Shown: in pieces, positions 35,690 through 47,369 of the stretch
How positions within the stretch are numbered: position 1 is the stretch's first letter
Layout of the letters: each line of letters begins with the position of its first letter
Origin: Platerodrilus igneus
Taxonomy: Eukaryota; Arthropoda; Insecta; Coleoptera; Lycidae
Reading direction: 5' to 3'
DNA: 64,000 nt
NCBI GenBank assembly: GCA_036346225.1
Contig: JARFIW010001189.1
Location: 930,001 to 994,000 of the forward strand
The notes under the pieces: model-generated
What the model was told of the DNA's origin: nothing
Databases searched by the model: none
The model's input: the letters and a program-made list of their open reading frames with translations, nothing else
Position numbers and translations under genes: made by a program

Positions 35690-36110
35690 AGCATCATGAA
35701 ATTTCTATCGAAAGAAGGTAATAGCCTGAAAGATATCCATGAAGAAAAGTGTCGACACGATGGATTCCTATGCTATCCAGTCTTGAACTGAGTAGACGAT
35801 AAATTTGCGAAGAGAGATCCACTGCTTATTGCAAGATGAAAGTTTAGTCTATGGAATTGTGACGGGATGGAACCTAGGTTTCACAAAACATCCACCTAAT
35901 GGGTTCATAAGGGCTCTATCATCCAAGAAGACGAAGACTCAATTTTCTGCGAGAAAAATAATAGCCACAGTTTTCTCATGTGCACATAAGATTCTCTTAA
36001 TGAGTATATACAAAAGCAGCCTACAATAACGGGAAATATCCAGAAGATATAATTATGAAGTTGAAAGCGAATATACACAAAAAAATACATAATTAAACTC
36101 GCGCGCTGCT
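35690..36110 (+). pseudogene. mariner-family transposase relic
   Basis: Readable only across several frames. A middle piece with VTGWNLGFTKHPPNG, then SSKKTKTQFSARKIIATVF, corresponds to the mariner region around the first catalytic acid (normally GDETWV) through KKFKTQ.SA.KVMATVF. The first aspartate is not preserved in the readable frame. There are many stops and no inverted repeats were identified. Confidence 0.5.
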
Positions 36111-36199
36111 GCAAGGCAAATAAACCATGAATTGCTCAACCGTTGGTCAATGAATGTGGCTTTGGGCAGTGTTGGTTTAACCAGGTCGACTGATCAGCG

Positions 36200-36845
36200 A
36201 TAGTCGAGGGTTCAGATATATGAAGTGTCCAAGATAGGTAGGAAAAAAAATTACAATAGGGTAATGTTTCATCATCAGGTCTTCAGTCCTGGAACTGGTT
36301 AGACACGTATCTCCGTTGTTTTCTATTCTGAGCGATCCTATACGTTTCCCTGAAATTCCCACAGCATACATATTTCACTATCTGCGTGCAATAGTCCAAT
36401 ACAGGTCTCCTTTTACGTCTCCTTCTTTCCTATCACTGCTTATAATATATCTCGTACTATTCCCGAGTTGCCTTAGAACGTATCCTGTCGTTCTATTTCT
36501 CCTGTTCTCTTCGTTTTCCATAGATATATTTCTTCCCCTACTATTTCTAAAACCTTTTGGTTACTAACTTTGTGTGGACATACTATCATCTCCATACATC
36601 TGAAGCACCGCATTTTAAAAAGCTTCTACCTTTTTCCTGTCTGCTTCTCCTATTATACGTTCCTATTGATATCCACACAGTACTGTGCTCCACACATATG
36701 GCTTTCAACAATTCCTTCCTTGTTTTTATGTTTGTTGTCTTCGAACATAGCCGTTGCTGTTTCTTGTTAGATACAGCTTGGTTCCCCTTCTATTGTTTTG
36801 TAAATATATACCATATTTTACCGATATTCAGTGGTACCTGAAGAG
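36200..36845 (-). mobile_element. RTE-like LINE 3' fragment with unusual 5' head
   Basis: On the minus strand it encodes decayed C-terminal RTE sequence (T-RK.LK..VWS..LYG, RP-L..). It ends in TGATGA repeats around 36272-36280, typical of RTE tails. At its 5' side (36790-36845) it carries a ~45 base head reading CACTGAATATCGG..AAATATGGTATATATTTACAAAAC, not seen in the longer copy at 36970-38290. The same head occurs in 61830-62390. Confidence 0.7.
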
Positions 36846-36969
36846 GGTTAAGCAATCTGCGGCTACCAAGATTCCCCAAACTTACAGATTTGCCGAATTA
36901 GTAACTTTCCAATAAATCCTTACGCATAACCAACACTTGTAGTTATTCATAATAATCATCAAGTTCAAG

Positions 36970-38290
36970 TACAATTATTTTTTTATCATTAGGTTTTCCG
37001 TCTTGGAACTGGTTGGACGCCTAACTCCATTGATTTCTATTCTGAGCCAGCTTACACATTTCGCTGAAATTCCAACAGCGTACATCTTTGACCATCTGTG
37101 TGTAATGGTCTAACCTAGGTCTACCTCTACCTTTCTTCTTTCCTATCTCTGCTTCTAATATATTACGAACTATTCCTTCATGCCTTAGTATTTGACCTAT
37201 CATCATCCTACCTCTCCTGCTTTTTACTCTTTCCAATATATTTTCTTCTTTCCCTACCATTTCTAGAACCTCTTTGTTCTTAACTTTGTCTATACACAAT
37301 ATCTTAATCATATGTATGTTGCACCACTTTTTAAAGGCTTCTACCTTTTTCCTGTCCGCTTCTCCTACTGTCTATGTTTCACAGCCGTACAGTGCTGTGC
37401 TCCACACGTATGTTTTAAGAAATCCTTTCCTTGTTTCTATATTTGTTGTCTTTGAACACGGTAATTGCTTTCTCTTGTTAAATGTAGCACGGCCTTGAGC
37501 TAGTCTTTGTTTTATATGTTTTGCACTCTTCCTATCTTGCGTTATTTGGCTTCCTAGGAAGCAGAAATCTTTAACCTCTTGCAAATTCTCATTAGCTATT
37601 TGTATTCGAATTTTTAATTTATTATCCCTCCTTTGCATACTAGTACTTTAGTTTTAGTTTTGTTAATTTTCATACTGTATCTCTTTGTTAGAACTGTTTC
37701 CATTTCATTAAGAGCAGCTTCTAACACTTCCTACTACTTCCTACTACTCTTCCTACAGCTATATCATCTGCAAATCTAAGCATATCAATCTTTTGTCCTT
37801 GCATAATAATTCCAAATGTCTTCTCGCATTTGAGAGTATTCATAGCCTCTTCGATGTACATGTTAAAAATTAGCGGAGACAAAGCACATCCCTGCTTCGC
37901 CCTTTTCTTAATATTTACTATTCACTGTCCCTTTTCTAATTCATTTACAACTGTTTTTTCTTTGTATAAGCTTATTCCAATTTTGTATTTTTCTATTTTA
38001 CATTGTCAAAGGTTTTTCCAATCTACAAACCCTATATACACGGTTTCTCCTCTTTTTTTGTCTTCTCCATTATCACCCTCAAAGCTAAAATAGCCTACCG
38101 CGTTCCCCTATTGCCTCTAAACCCAAATTGATCTTCTCTTAGTATTTCTTCAGCCCGTTTTTCCAACTGTTTGGAACGTCCCGTTCTAAGTTTTATAACT
38201 CATTGCAACTTTTAGTATCTTTTTAACATAACGCTCTGTGGTTAGAAGCCTTTGAATCTCTCCTTTGGTTAGATATTTCACTGAATTGAC
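36970..38290 (-). mobile_element. RTE-like LINE fragment: RT and C-terminal domain
   Basis: Minus strand. RT pieces: REDQFGFRGNRGTR near 38120, a GCALSP-type region near 37890 and the catalytic FADDIAV at about 37755-37775. The C-terminal region has FCFLGSQITQD, AFNKRK-type and ETRKGFLKTYVWSTALYGCET (37372-37470), then RMMIGQILRHEGIVRNILE and KKKGRGRPRLDHY (37080-37210). This is the reverse transcriptase and conserved tail of RTE-clade elements. It is 5' truncated near 38290 with multiple frameshifts. Confidence 0.88.
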
Positions 38291-41200
38291 ATTTGTCAAG
38301 TTGTTATTGTTTTACTGTATTAATGTGATACACATTAATTTGTTTTTGTTCATAAAAAGTGGTTTAATTGTGGGAAAATGTTATCTCACCTAAGGGTGAT
38401 AACGAGCCCATGTGGTGGCTCGTTCTTCTTGATCCAGCCTTCGAATCGAAACGACGAACTTGGTACGTTAGCAAAATTTATATCGCTTATTTTACCGGAT
38501 ACTAGCTTACTACCTTGGATAAAATTAATCTTTCTGGTGTTTGTGAGTAAGAAAGTTAATTATTACGCCTTTGGCGGATTTCACGTCGTTTTGATTAATA
38601 CTATTTGTTTGGCCTTCGCTCAGTTAGAGAAGCACATATTTGTGATATTTGTTATATCCTACCCACATTGTTATGTGGTAAGTAATTGCTTTGTAGCACT
38701 TCTTGTTCTGTGTGTTACATGAATTTTAGGGTCTAAATTTTAGTCCAAATTTTAGTCCAACTTTAAGTCCAAATTTACGTCTAGACTACGACTAAGTTTA
38801 GCAGTTCCAATTTTAGTAGATGCACATTTGTGGAGATTTGTTTAAGTAATCGTTCTGGTGGTATTACGATTACCCAGACTCGACAACTTACTGAAATAGA
38901 TGGTATTGAAGCTCCCGACGAAGAACTAATTATTGATACAATAAGTTCCATCTGCTGGACTACCGAAATATTAATCGAAACCTGTTGGAGTTATCCGTGG
39001 ATGAATATTACACCTGAAGCGATTTTGTGTGACCATCTGTAATTGCTGGAATCCCGTTAAGTTGGATTTGGAATCCTTGACTGCTACTGGTGCATTGGAA
39101 TTACTTCTTGAGGTCATATACTTCCTTATTTAAGTGTGTTGTGTATGTTCTGTTGAGATTATTGGATTAATATTTTTGTGAATAAAACCTTATATTCATC
39201 CTCTTATTATTTTGCTTTGCATGCAACCATACTTACACCTGTGAGTAGGGTGGGTTGCGATAATTAACGTAAAATCTGTATTTATGATAAAATTATTTAG
39301 GTATTAATGTTTGAATGCTTCCTTAGTAAGTGCTATGTTCTTATGTTTAATGCTAACAACTCGTTAATGCGTTCCAGTGATTTATACATATTGATTGTAA
39401 ATCTAGTCACGAGCGTAGACCCTTGGTTAAATTATTACTCACTTGAGTTATGCGGTTACAGCGTACTTAGTGGCCACCAAGTCTGCGTACCCGATTATTA
39501 TTTAGTACGAATTATTTTTGCGTATGGGCTCGTGCCCGGATATTCTGAACACCATTGCGTTATTACTGTTAAATATTATTTATACAATCACCTGGAGTAA
39601 ACATATATTTGCTTATTGTGAGCACTTAGCTTGGTTAATTTTCTCTTGAATCATTTAGGTTTGAATCTTGTATGTATGATTATTTGTAGAATTATTTGTT
39701 CTAGTGAAATTTATATTTATGTGTTTGATTTCATGTTTGGCATTGTAGTTACTTCAATAAATTCAGGTTTAATTCTGTGCCCTGTTAATTTATTGATATA
39801 GTGAGTTACCTTGGGTTTCGTCCGAGAATAGTGGAACATTTCTCGTTGATTCTGCTTGCTCCTGTTCCTGGCGCCCATTAATAAAATAGTTAGTTTTGAC
39901 TTATTGGACCTTTCTAGTGGTTCCTTATGGTCCCTGAATGCGATTCTTTACCCACCGCCCTGATGAGTCTTTTCTGAGCTATTCCGGAGCACTATTTGTC
40001 ATCGTAACGTTAAGGAACCCATTATATCGATTAGATATCGAATTTTTACCGTGGCATGTTTTTGTACAATTTTTTGAAAAGTGTGTTGTCAAATTTATTG
40101 TTCGAAAACTTTCATATCTGTACGTGACTCTCTTTATTAATATACTGACTATGAAGTTACATTTGAAATCTTTGGGTATCTCGCCTGTCACGTATATATA
40201 AAATGCTGTGTTAATAGGGTCATTTAGGAGTAGATAGGACCACTAGTATAGTGCACTTCATTAAAGCAACACGAGAGCGCAGAAAACTAGACATTTCTAC
40301 AAAGAAAATAAGAAATACAACGGTTAAGCAAGAAAGTAAATGACAACACTTTGTATATAAACCATAGTCATAATTAATTTAAGAGATAAAAAATACTTTA
40401 GAAGATTTGATTAAATAAACGATTTGGCAAGTCATAAGACAACGTGAACGGAAGTTGAAACACAATACGCATGAATAATGCATTATCATTACGCTAAAAA
40501 TCTCAATTGAACAAGCAGGTTTAAAAATGCGTAATAGAAAACGCATATAATTTAATACGTAAATTATATTAAGAATACGTAACCAGAAAGATAAAATTCA
40601 ACACCTGATAGATTACAAATAAACACGGCTGGCGATAAAAGCAAAGTTCATTAAATTTATTGAACAAAGAATAATTTACGCGAGCCTGAAATGAGAAAAT
40701 CTAATAGAAACAATGCATTAACTTGAAGTACTACGTAATGAAAGTAACGCATCAGTCTTGTGTAGACGGCAAAAATCCATAGAAATACCCAAAACCTGGT
40801 AGGTAGGAATTGCGTATAATAGCGAACTTTGCGCTTGTCAATAGATAGACAATCTTTTTAAATACGACGGGATAAACAAATCAGTTCAACATGTATTAAA
40901 GCTTAGTCCACATCACTTAAAAGAAAATATTTACATGAAGAATTAGAAATGATTTATCGTGAAGTAATAAATAGTACAATAATACTTGTAAAAAATTAAA
41001 AGAGGGTTGTCGTTTTAACCCTTTAAAAACGTAAGTAACTAAAGGTTGTTTTAATTTAAATTTTAATATTAACATTAATAAAAAGCACGCTGAATAATTA
41101 CTGGATCCAATAAGGAAATTCAACAAGCATTTAATTCAATTATTGATTACTGTATATGACCAAGAAGTTTAACAAAGGACGCTAAAATAATTTAAAGCTA

Positions 41201-41851
41201 TGCTAAGAAAAATGCAAACAATATCTAAAGCAGATCTGGATTCAACGTTGGGATTATTAAATCACTAAGCTGAATACGGGAACAGTTGGTACAAGGACTG
41301 ATTCGAGCGTGAAACAACAGGTTAGCCAATCTGAATGTTTTGTTATTTTTATTTATGGATATTTCGTTGTATATTTTTAATTTGAATATTTAAAAATTGC
41401 TTTTATGAAAATTTTATGTGAGGGTCAACAAAGATCGTTTTAGTACACGTTATAAATTACGTTAATTTTGAAAGAAGTTTTCATAAACGTTCATGGGGCT
41501 TCAGATAATAATAATAAGGGTGATTTTTGCTGGCTTTGATTAATTTTGGGAATGGTACTTGTTCAAAAAATTTTTATTCAATTATTAAAACAAAGTTCTA
41601 TGTAGAGAATTCTTACACATTTCATAAATTGTAAATACCTTTGAGAATATTATAGTAATTGTGCTTAATGGAGTTTTGGTTTAAAGAAACAGGAAAAAGG
41701 TAGAAGGTAAATTTAAAGGCTTTGTTGTCGTAGTGTCGCTAGCTCCGTGCGTGGTTGAAACTGAGCTAGCCCAGGTATGCAAAATTACAAAAAGAAAATT
41801 TTAACTTTCTTATTTCACAAAGGGGGGGGCATCAGGTTATTGCAACTATAT

Positions 41852-41858
<7 letters not shown>
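38291..41858. other. Unassigned AT-rich DNA
   Basis: No recognisable gene. Short open frames at 38378-38722 and 38830-39042 have no recognisable motif. A 12 bp repeat (ttttagtccaaa) occurs three times at about 38738-38775. A TGGCGCCCA primer-site-like sequence lies at 39869. The A-rich stretch 40225-41300 resembles an untranslated leader in composition only. Confidence 0.45.
39869..39877 (+). promoter_or_regulatory. Primer-site-like TGGCGCCCA
   Basis: A nine-base match to a tRNA-Lys-type primer site, preceded by a TCCTGTTCC end. No LTR partner or gag was recognised, so this is tentative. Confidence 0.25.

Positions 41859-41922
<64 letters not shown>
41859..41922. repeat. (TA)n microsatellite
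   Basis: About 64 bases of alternating A and T, directly left of the hammerhead repeat. Confidence 0.95.
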
Positions 41923-41926
<4 letters not shown>

Positions 41927-42012
41927 AATAAGTAAATTTAATGAGTCCTAAAATAAATAATATCAAAAAACGAAATTGAATGGCGAGTGACTCAATATTA
42001 GCGACAAGGCAT

Positions 42013-42055
42013 CCTGTCGACGGGTTTCGCCCTTATTGGAGCTCATCAGGACAGG
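42013..42055 (-). ncRNA. Type I hammerhead ribozyme, left arm
   Basis: Reads CCTGTC-CTGATGA-GCTC-CAATAA-GGGC-GAAA-CCCG-TC-GACAGG on the minus strand. Stem I is CCTGTC/GACAGG, six perfect pairs plus a further U-A pair outside. Stem II is GCTC/GGGC with one G-U wobble and a six-base loop. Stem III is minimal (AC/GT around CC). All conserved core bases are present, CTGATGA, GAAA and the cleavage triplet GTC. Predicted cleavage lies between complement positions 42019 and 42018, right after GTC. Confidence 0.85.
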
Positions 42056-42531
42056 AGTAGCAAAGATGTAATATTTAACACAAACACATTATGGGAAGTA
42101 CAGCATCATCTAGCGCACAATTTGTGCCTTCGTGGTTTCACCTGACTTTGCAGGCTTTAACAACAGTTGGCACAAAGGAGATCCGGTTCAACTGCCTTTT
42201 TCCATAGCCAAAGATTATAATTATAAAGAATAAGTAAATTTAAAGATTCCTAAAATAATATCAAAGAATGAAATGTAATTGCGAGTAACTCATTATTAGC
42301 CACTCGCCATTAAATTTCATTCTTTGATATTATTTTAGGACATTAAATTTATTTATTCCATATAATTATAGTCTTTGGCTATGGAAAAAGACAGTTGAAC
42401 CGGATCTCCTCCATGTTGACTGTTGATAACACCTGCAAAGTCAGGTGAAATAGCACGAATGCACAACTTGGGGGTAGGTGATGGTGTACTTCTCATAATG
42501 TGTTTGTGTTTAATATTACATCTTTGCCACT

Positions 42532-42574
42532 CCTGTCCTGATGAGTACCAAGAAGAGCGAAACGCGTCGACAAG
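42532..42574 (+). ncRNA. Type I hammerhead ribozyme, right arm (stem II decayed)
   Basis: Core CTGATGA (42538-42544), GAAA (42559-42562) and GTC (42566-42568) are intact. Stem I CCTGTC/GACAAG has one mismatch and stem III is AC/GT around GC. Stem II, GTAC...GAGC, pairs poorly, so activity is doubtful compared with the left arm. Confidence 0.75.
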
Positions 42575-42623
42575 ATGCACTTGTGGCTAATATTGAGTCA
42601 CTCGCCATTAAATTTCATCTTTT

Positions 42624-42626
<3 letters not shown>

Positions 42627-42658
<32 letters not shown>
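42627..42658. repeat. (TA)n microsatellite
   Basis: About 32 bases of alternating A and T, directly right of the hammerhead palindrome. Confidence 0.95.
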
Positions 42659-42660
<2 letters not shown>

Positions 42661-44816
42661 CTGTGAAATGCTCCTGTGAATGCGGGAACTGGGTCCTTTC
42701 AACAAAAAAATTCTAGTCCCACCGATTGGGCGTCATAAACTGCTGTGATCCTGTTTTCGCCTCGGCTGCTCACCTAATTTTATAAACCTCCTCATTCATA
42801 AAATTAAACAACACATTCCTACCACAAACATCAACGTTAACTCTATTTACATCAATATTCAGAATACATTAAATTTTCAAATTAAATGTCAGCATAAAAT
42901 TCAGTTTTAAAAAGAATTTCAAGATTAATTTTATTATCATTTTAATGTGCATCCAGAATTAAAGTCCTTGCTGGATGCCTATTAATTAATATAACAATAT
43001 AAGCAGACCGGAGTCTGAGTATAAAGGGAGCATCTACCACCCCTTTACGTTAATTAACCAGGTTCGTCTAATTGAGCTCAAAGACATACCCAAAATTTCA
43101 TCATAATCCAGAACATCAATACTAAATACCCCTTTCTACTTAAACAAGCAAATTTCATCTTAAAATTAAAATTTTATGGTTAGTACAATTTCACTAATGT
43201 CCATTTAAAGTAAATCAATTATAAAGTTATTCAACACACACAAAATATCAAAGTTCAACCAAAATAGTATAAATTACCTGAAGGTTACTGCACTCGTAGC
43301 TTCAAGGTACATCGTCCCTTTGTTAATCACACCATTCCAACTGGATTATATTTACAACTTCTGATTCTCAACGCTTTTCAAATTTTCTCCATCACCATTT
43401 ATTTAAAGTTGTTTCTGGGCTTTTCCGGAACTCATCTGTGTATATCTGACCCTTGTTTGTGGATCCAGACACATTTATGAACCATTTAATTATTCACCCC
43501 CGCAAAATAGCAAAGAAATTCATACTTCTTTCACCAATATACGCCAAAACTGCCTACTAATGGGTATTCATTTGTTGTTGCAAATTTTGACTAATTAGTA
43601 CAGTGATACTAAATTTTATTACCTTGTATCTAAGTGCACTCAAGTACATTCATGTTTGCACGTAAATAACAAACTGTTTTAAATCACCAAAATATACGAG
43701 CAAACTTTAAATTATTCTATCAAACTAAAATGCACTGTTTAACGTATTGAATCAAGTCGCGGATGTAAGAGCTTTTAACGCATCGAATAGTCAAAAGTCT
43801 AAGAGAGCGAAATTCATATTACCACCGGTATATATAGCGAATAGCCGGCACGTCGCTTTTGTCCTCCAAACAGACAATTCTTAAGAATTTCTCATGCTAT
43901 GTTCCCAGTCCGTAGCCTGTGCGTCGGTTTTTACGAATTTTGTACTCGCCCCATTTAAATATCAGAAATTCTCACACGGCACGCAAACATGTCCGAGAAA
44001 AACTAATTAATTTTGTACAGAAATTGTTGTTTCTACCTCTGATATTTGCATCCTATTTTCAACCAATTGTGACCCTCGTGACGTTGCTTAAATCACGCCT
44101 TTTACTATATGTGTCTTTGCTTGACGCATTTTCTCTTTCCTTTTCTAACCTGTTCGTATTGGTGCAAATTGATATTCTTTATTATCGATTATTTTCCAGT
44201 CCATGTGGACTATCTGAATTAAATAACCCCGTATCGCACCTTCCCGTCTATTAAGCGCCGGTTTCTCCAAGATTCTTTGTAAACATTAATTATCTGCAAA
44301 GTTTTCGCCGAATGAGCTTTTTAAATAAACCCTGTTTTGTATTTCGTGCTAAAGCATCTGACCGTTTCCAATATCCTTAGAATCGACATGTTTATCTAAA
44401 CAAATTAAACTGAAATTGCCTTTTAAAATACGCAGGTGTGTTCAAACATCCTACTTCTAACTAACACTTCTAGGATTTGCATTTTATTGGGTTTTTACAA
44501 GTTTCTATAGATATTATCTGTACGTTTTGTTCAATACCGGTTACTTGAAATAGAGTTAATTAAGATAAATTTTACATGTAATTTCTTTTGTTTCTTTATT
44601 AGGAATAAATAAATTACACGCAGAGCTTTTTTAATACTGTTTCTTTTGATATAAAGCGTCTTGTACATGATTTAAATTTCTTATTTTACTGAAACGACCG
44701 AATTTATTTATGCTTCATGGTTTTAATAAAGCGTATTATTTAATAAAATTCCTTATACACGGTGATTAAAATTATTTGATGTGATTATTTAATTTTCTAC
44801 CCTGGTCTAAATATGA

Positions 44817-44817
<1 letters not shown>
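42659..44817. other. Unassigned AT-rich DNA
   Basis: No recognisable gene. On the minus strand TGACGCCCAATCGGTGGGAC near 42712-42732 resembles a primer binding site with changes, which would place an LTR at about 42735-43900. I could not pair it. A 111-codon open frame at 43919 shows no recognisable motif. Confidence 0.4.

Positions 44818-44870
<53 letters not shown>
44818..44870. repeat. (TA)n microsatellite
   Basis: About 53 bases of alternating T and A. Confidence 0.95.
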
Positions 44871-44872
<2 letters not shown>

Positions 44873-45172
44873 TTGTAGGTTTTAGGTCTGCTGGATTTAA
44901 ATGAATACTCTTTTTATGGCCTAAATTTTCGCATATATTTTTTTATGCTTGATCACAGGCTACAACTGTATTAACGCTTTATAAAGGATGAACAAAGATA
45001 AGAAAAACTTACAGTGAGGATGGTTGAAATTGATATCAGTGTTTGGAATAAAATAATGTTTTTTATAGAATAAATATTAATGTAAATAGTGAAAGTAAAA
45101 TGACAGCGTCATTTTTGATAAAAGTTTATTATTTGTTTTTAACGACAGTGTTGGTTTGTGAGTGTATGTGCA

Positions 45173-45226
45173 TGTAGGTGTGTGTGTGCATGTAAGGGTG
45201 AATGTGTTTGTGTAATTTTGTATGTT

Positions 45227-45261
<35 letters not shown>
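45173..45261 (+). repeat. TG-rich microsatellite
   Basis: Imperfect TG repeats ending in a run of perfect TG. The reverse frame gives a His-Thr-rich open frame that is an artefact. Confidence 0.9.
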
Positions 45262-45263
<2 letters not shown>

Positions 45264-45590
45264 TGTAATAGTAATTTAATTGGAATATGTGTTATCAACA
45301 ATTGAGTATATATAAATGTAAAATAAACAAAAAACAAAAAAGAAGGAAATAAAAAGTGGTTGAGGGTGAAGGGTTTGATTATTATTGAAGGCATTTAATG
45401 TTTAAATTTTAATAAATATGAATATATGACGCTTAGGTTGTCAATGTCCGTTTTTTTGTTAAAGTTGTTTGGGCTTTTATAGATGTAGCACATCTCCAAG
45501 AAAGTCCTTTTAAAAAGATTTTGTTCCACTTTTAATATTTTTGGATTTGAAAAGTCCATTTTGTGATTTTGGTTAAGGGTGTGAGTTGTT

Positions 45591-45599
45591 AATATATAT

Positions 45600-45673
<74 letters not shown>
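45591..45673. repeat. (TA)n microsatellite
   Basis: About 83 bases, nearly perfect alternating A and T. Confidence 0.95.
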
Positions 45674-45675
<2 letters not shown>

Positions 45676-46696
45676 ATATGATAACGCCGTACTCGGTGTA
45701 ATAAACGTTCTATTTAACGCCACCGCTCTGTGTTCCTCTCAAATTAATCTTTTACTTTTAATATTATGCCACGGCTAGCCCTTTCTAATCTACACAGACT
45801 GCACAACGTTACGATGATCAATTTTCTTTCACCCCTTTATGATTACTTGTTTGAATTGATAAACGAAGTCAATCAACATTCATATAATGAAAGCAAATAA
45901 TATTTACAATTTTTGAAATTCTTTAAATACACTCTTCAATCAATTAATATCATATGGATTATTTATCCCAAAATTTATATACTTTTGATTTAAAATAAAA
46001 TCACCAAAAACTACCTCTTTATAAAAAAAAAGTGGAACGTTCTAGACCTCTTTATGATTTATTACGTAAGTTTAACGTATGCAATGTTTCTTGTTGACTT
46101 CTTTACAAGTTTTGAATAAATTGAATAAATTCAGTATTAAAATTTAAATTGAAAATATCTTAAAATTGAGTAGATCTGACCGGTGGTCTCCTGATATGTT
46201 GTTTCGTGTTGTGAATCAACACCCCCCTTGTTGTCTTTAATCGTATGCCAATGCTCTGCTTAGTTGAACCAATATTTGAGTACAATTTCCAAAAATCACC
46301 TCGTGCTTCTTTATTTTATATTTCTCTGCATATGCTTTGAATCTCTGCCCTTAAATACCACTTGAATTCGTGGGTTACTTAGTATTATGAATTATCCCAG
46401 TATTATACCAGAATTGTACCAGAAGCCAATTAGAATTATAATTATTTCTGACGCGGATTAGAATCTAATTAGAATTAGAAGCCCTATATGATTATAAATG
46501 TTTAATTTAAATTAATTACCCAAATTATAAAAAGAACGGCAAAAACTCTTCATGTATGCTTAACGTAATTGTTGCACAATTCTACTTTCACAATAACATA
46601 AATTTCATATATTCTATACTTTATTTATTTGACGCGTAGATTTCTGATTAAAAGTGTCGTAGCTTCGACGTGCTTCAAGTGGAAACTGACTAGTCA

Positions 46697-47012
46697 ACAC
46701 TACTAAGTGTGGAAGTACAGAATTGAATCGAAACTGCATAATAAATTCTATAGATGGCAATAAAAGTACGTCTGGCCTTTGAGATTTGCGGAATGTTACA
46801 GCAAAATTTGCCGACTGCAAATAACTTGTTTTTTTTTGTTTGAATTGCCTTTGGGGCATGAACCCGGGTGTCGCCACAAGAAGGTTTGTTACGTTTGCAA
46901 ATAAATTTTGCTGTAACATTTCGCAAATCTCAAAGGCCAGACGTACTTTTATAGCCATCTATGGAATTTATTATGTAGTCAATTCTGTACTTCCACACTT
47001 AGTAGTGTTGGT
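46697..47012. repeat. Inverted repeat, about 120 bp arms
   Basis: Arms 46697-46820 and 46894-47012 are inverted copies, sharing for example cacttagtagtgttg, ccatctat(a/g)gaattta and cgtctggcctttgagattt. About 75 bases separate them. The arrangement parallels the hammerhead palindrome at 41923-42626, though the sequences differ. Confidence 0.8.
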
Positions 47013-47128
47013 GTTTTTTCACCTGATGGCGGTTTTATTTACTTTTACCATAGTACAGAGATTGTTTCGAAATTATATCATTACAATAGCTTCGATTAAC
47101 TCATAGGGTTCTTGGAAACTATTTCACT

Positions 47129-47157
47129 CTGATGAGGCTTAACAAGCCAAAACCGTC
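47129..47157 (+). ncRNA. Hammerhead-like core, probably inactive
   Basis: CTGATGA (47129-47135) is followed by a perfect five-pair stem II (GGCTT/AAGCC, loop AAC), then AAAA in place of GAAA, then CCGTC. The conserved G12 is changed to A and the flanks do not form stem I. It is likely a decayed ribozyme. Confidence 0.5.
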
Positions 47158-47317
47158 GATCGGTGGATATTTCCTCCCCTGTGAAGTAATAAAGCTAATG
47201 TTTTGTTAATGGCTATATAACTACTAGCTCGATTTGTATTTGTCAATAGCTCTCATTATTTTAAGAGTTTGTTTACAGATACATCTTACTTTATATACTA
47301 TTTCTTTTTGCGGACTG

Positions 47318-47322
<5 letters not shown>

Positions 47323-47352
<30 letters not shown>
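47323..47352. repeat. (TA)n microsatellite
   Basis: About 30 bases, directly beside the RTE-like fragment. Confidence 0.95.
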
Positions 47353-47354
<2 letters not shown>

Positions 47355-47369
47355 CTAATTAGTTTGTAT

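Larger units (their letters stand above)
41923..42626. mobile_element. Palindromic hammerhead-ribozyme repeat (retrozyme or Penelope-LTR-like)
   Basis: The unit starts aaagaataagtaaattta at 41923 and again at 42225, so the left half is about 1.25 head-to-tail copies of a ~302 bp monomer. Around a centre near 42290 the sequence turns back: 42300-42626 is the reverse complement of 41956-42285 with moderate divergence. Each arm carries one type I hammerhead (minus strand at 42013-42055, plus strand at 42532-42574), and both arms abut TA microsatellites. Hammerhead-bearing short tandem repeats are known from Penelope-like elements and from small non-autonomous retrozymes. No reverse transcriptase of Penelope type was seen nearby. 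Confidence 0.85.
44871..46690. other. Unassigned DNA with microsatellites
   Basis: No gene recognised. It contains a TG-rich repeat (45173-45261) and a TA repeat (45591-45673). Confidence 0.5.

Noticed and set aside
38378..38722. 114-codon open frame with hydrophobic stretches
   Set aside because: No recognisable domain; hydrophobic composition is expected from AT-rich DNA. No supporting context.
39869..43900. Possible LTR retrotransposon between primer-site-like motifs at 39869 (plus) and about 42732 (minus)
   Set aside because: The motifs are on opposite strands, the adjoining ends do not match and no gag or pol lies between them.
43919..44254. 111-codon open frame
   Set aside because: No recognised motif, and AT-rich low-complexity hydrophobic composition. 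Probably chance.
45077..45394. Minus-strand 105-codon open frame rich in His and Thr
   Set aside because: It is the translation of the TG microsatellite and its flanks.
46614..47106. Open frames of 78-114 codons on both strands
   Set aside because: They arise from the inverted repeat arms, with mirrored peptides; not genes.
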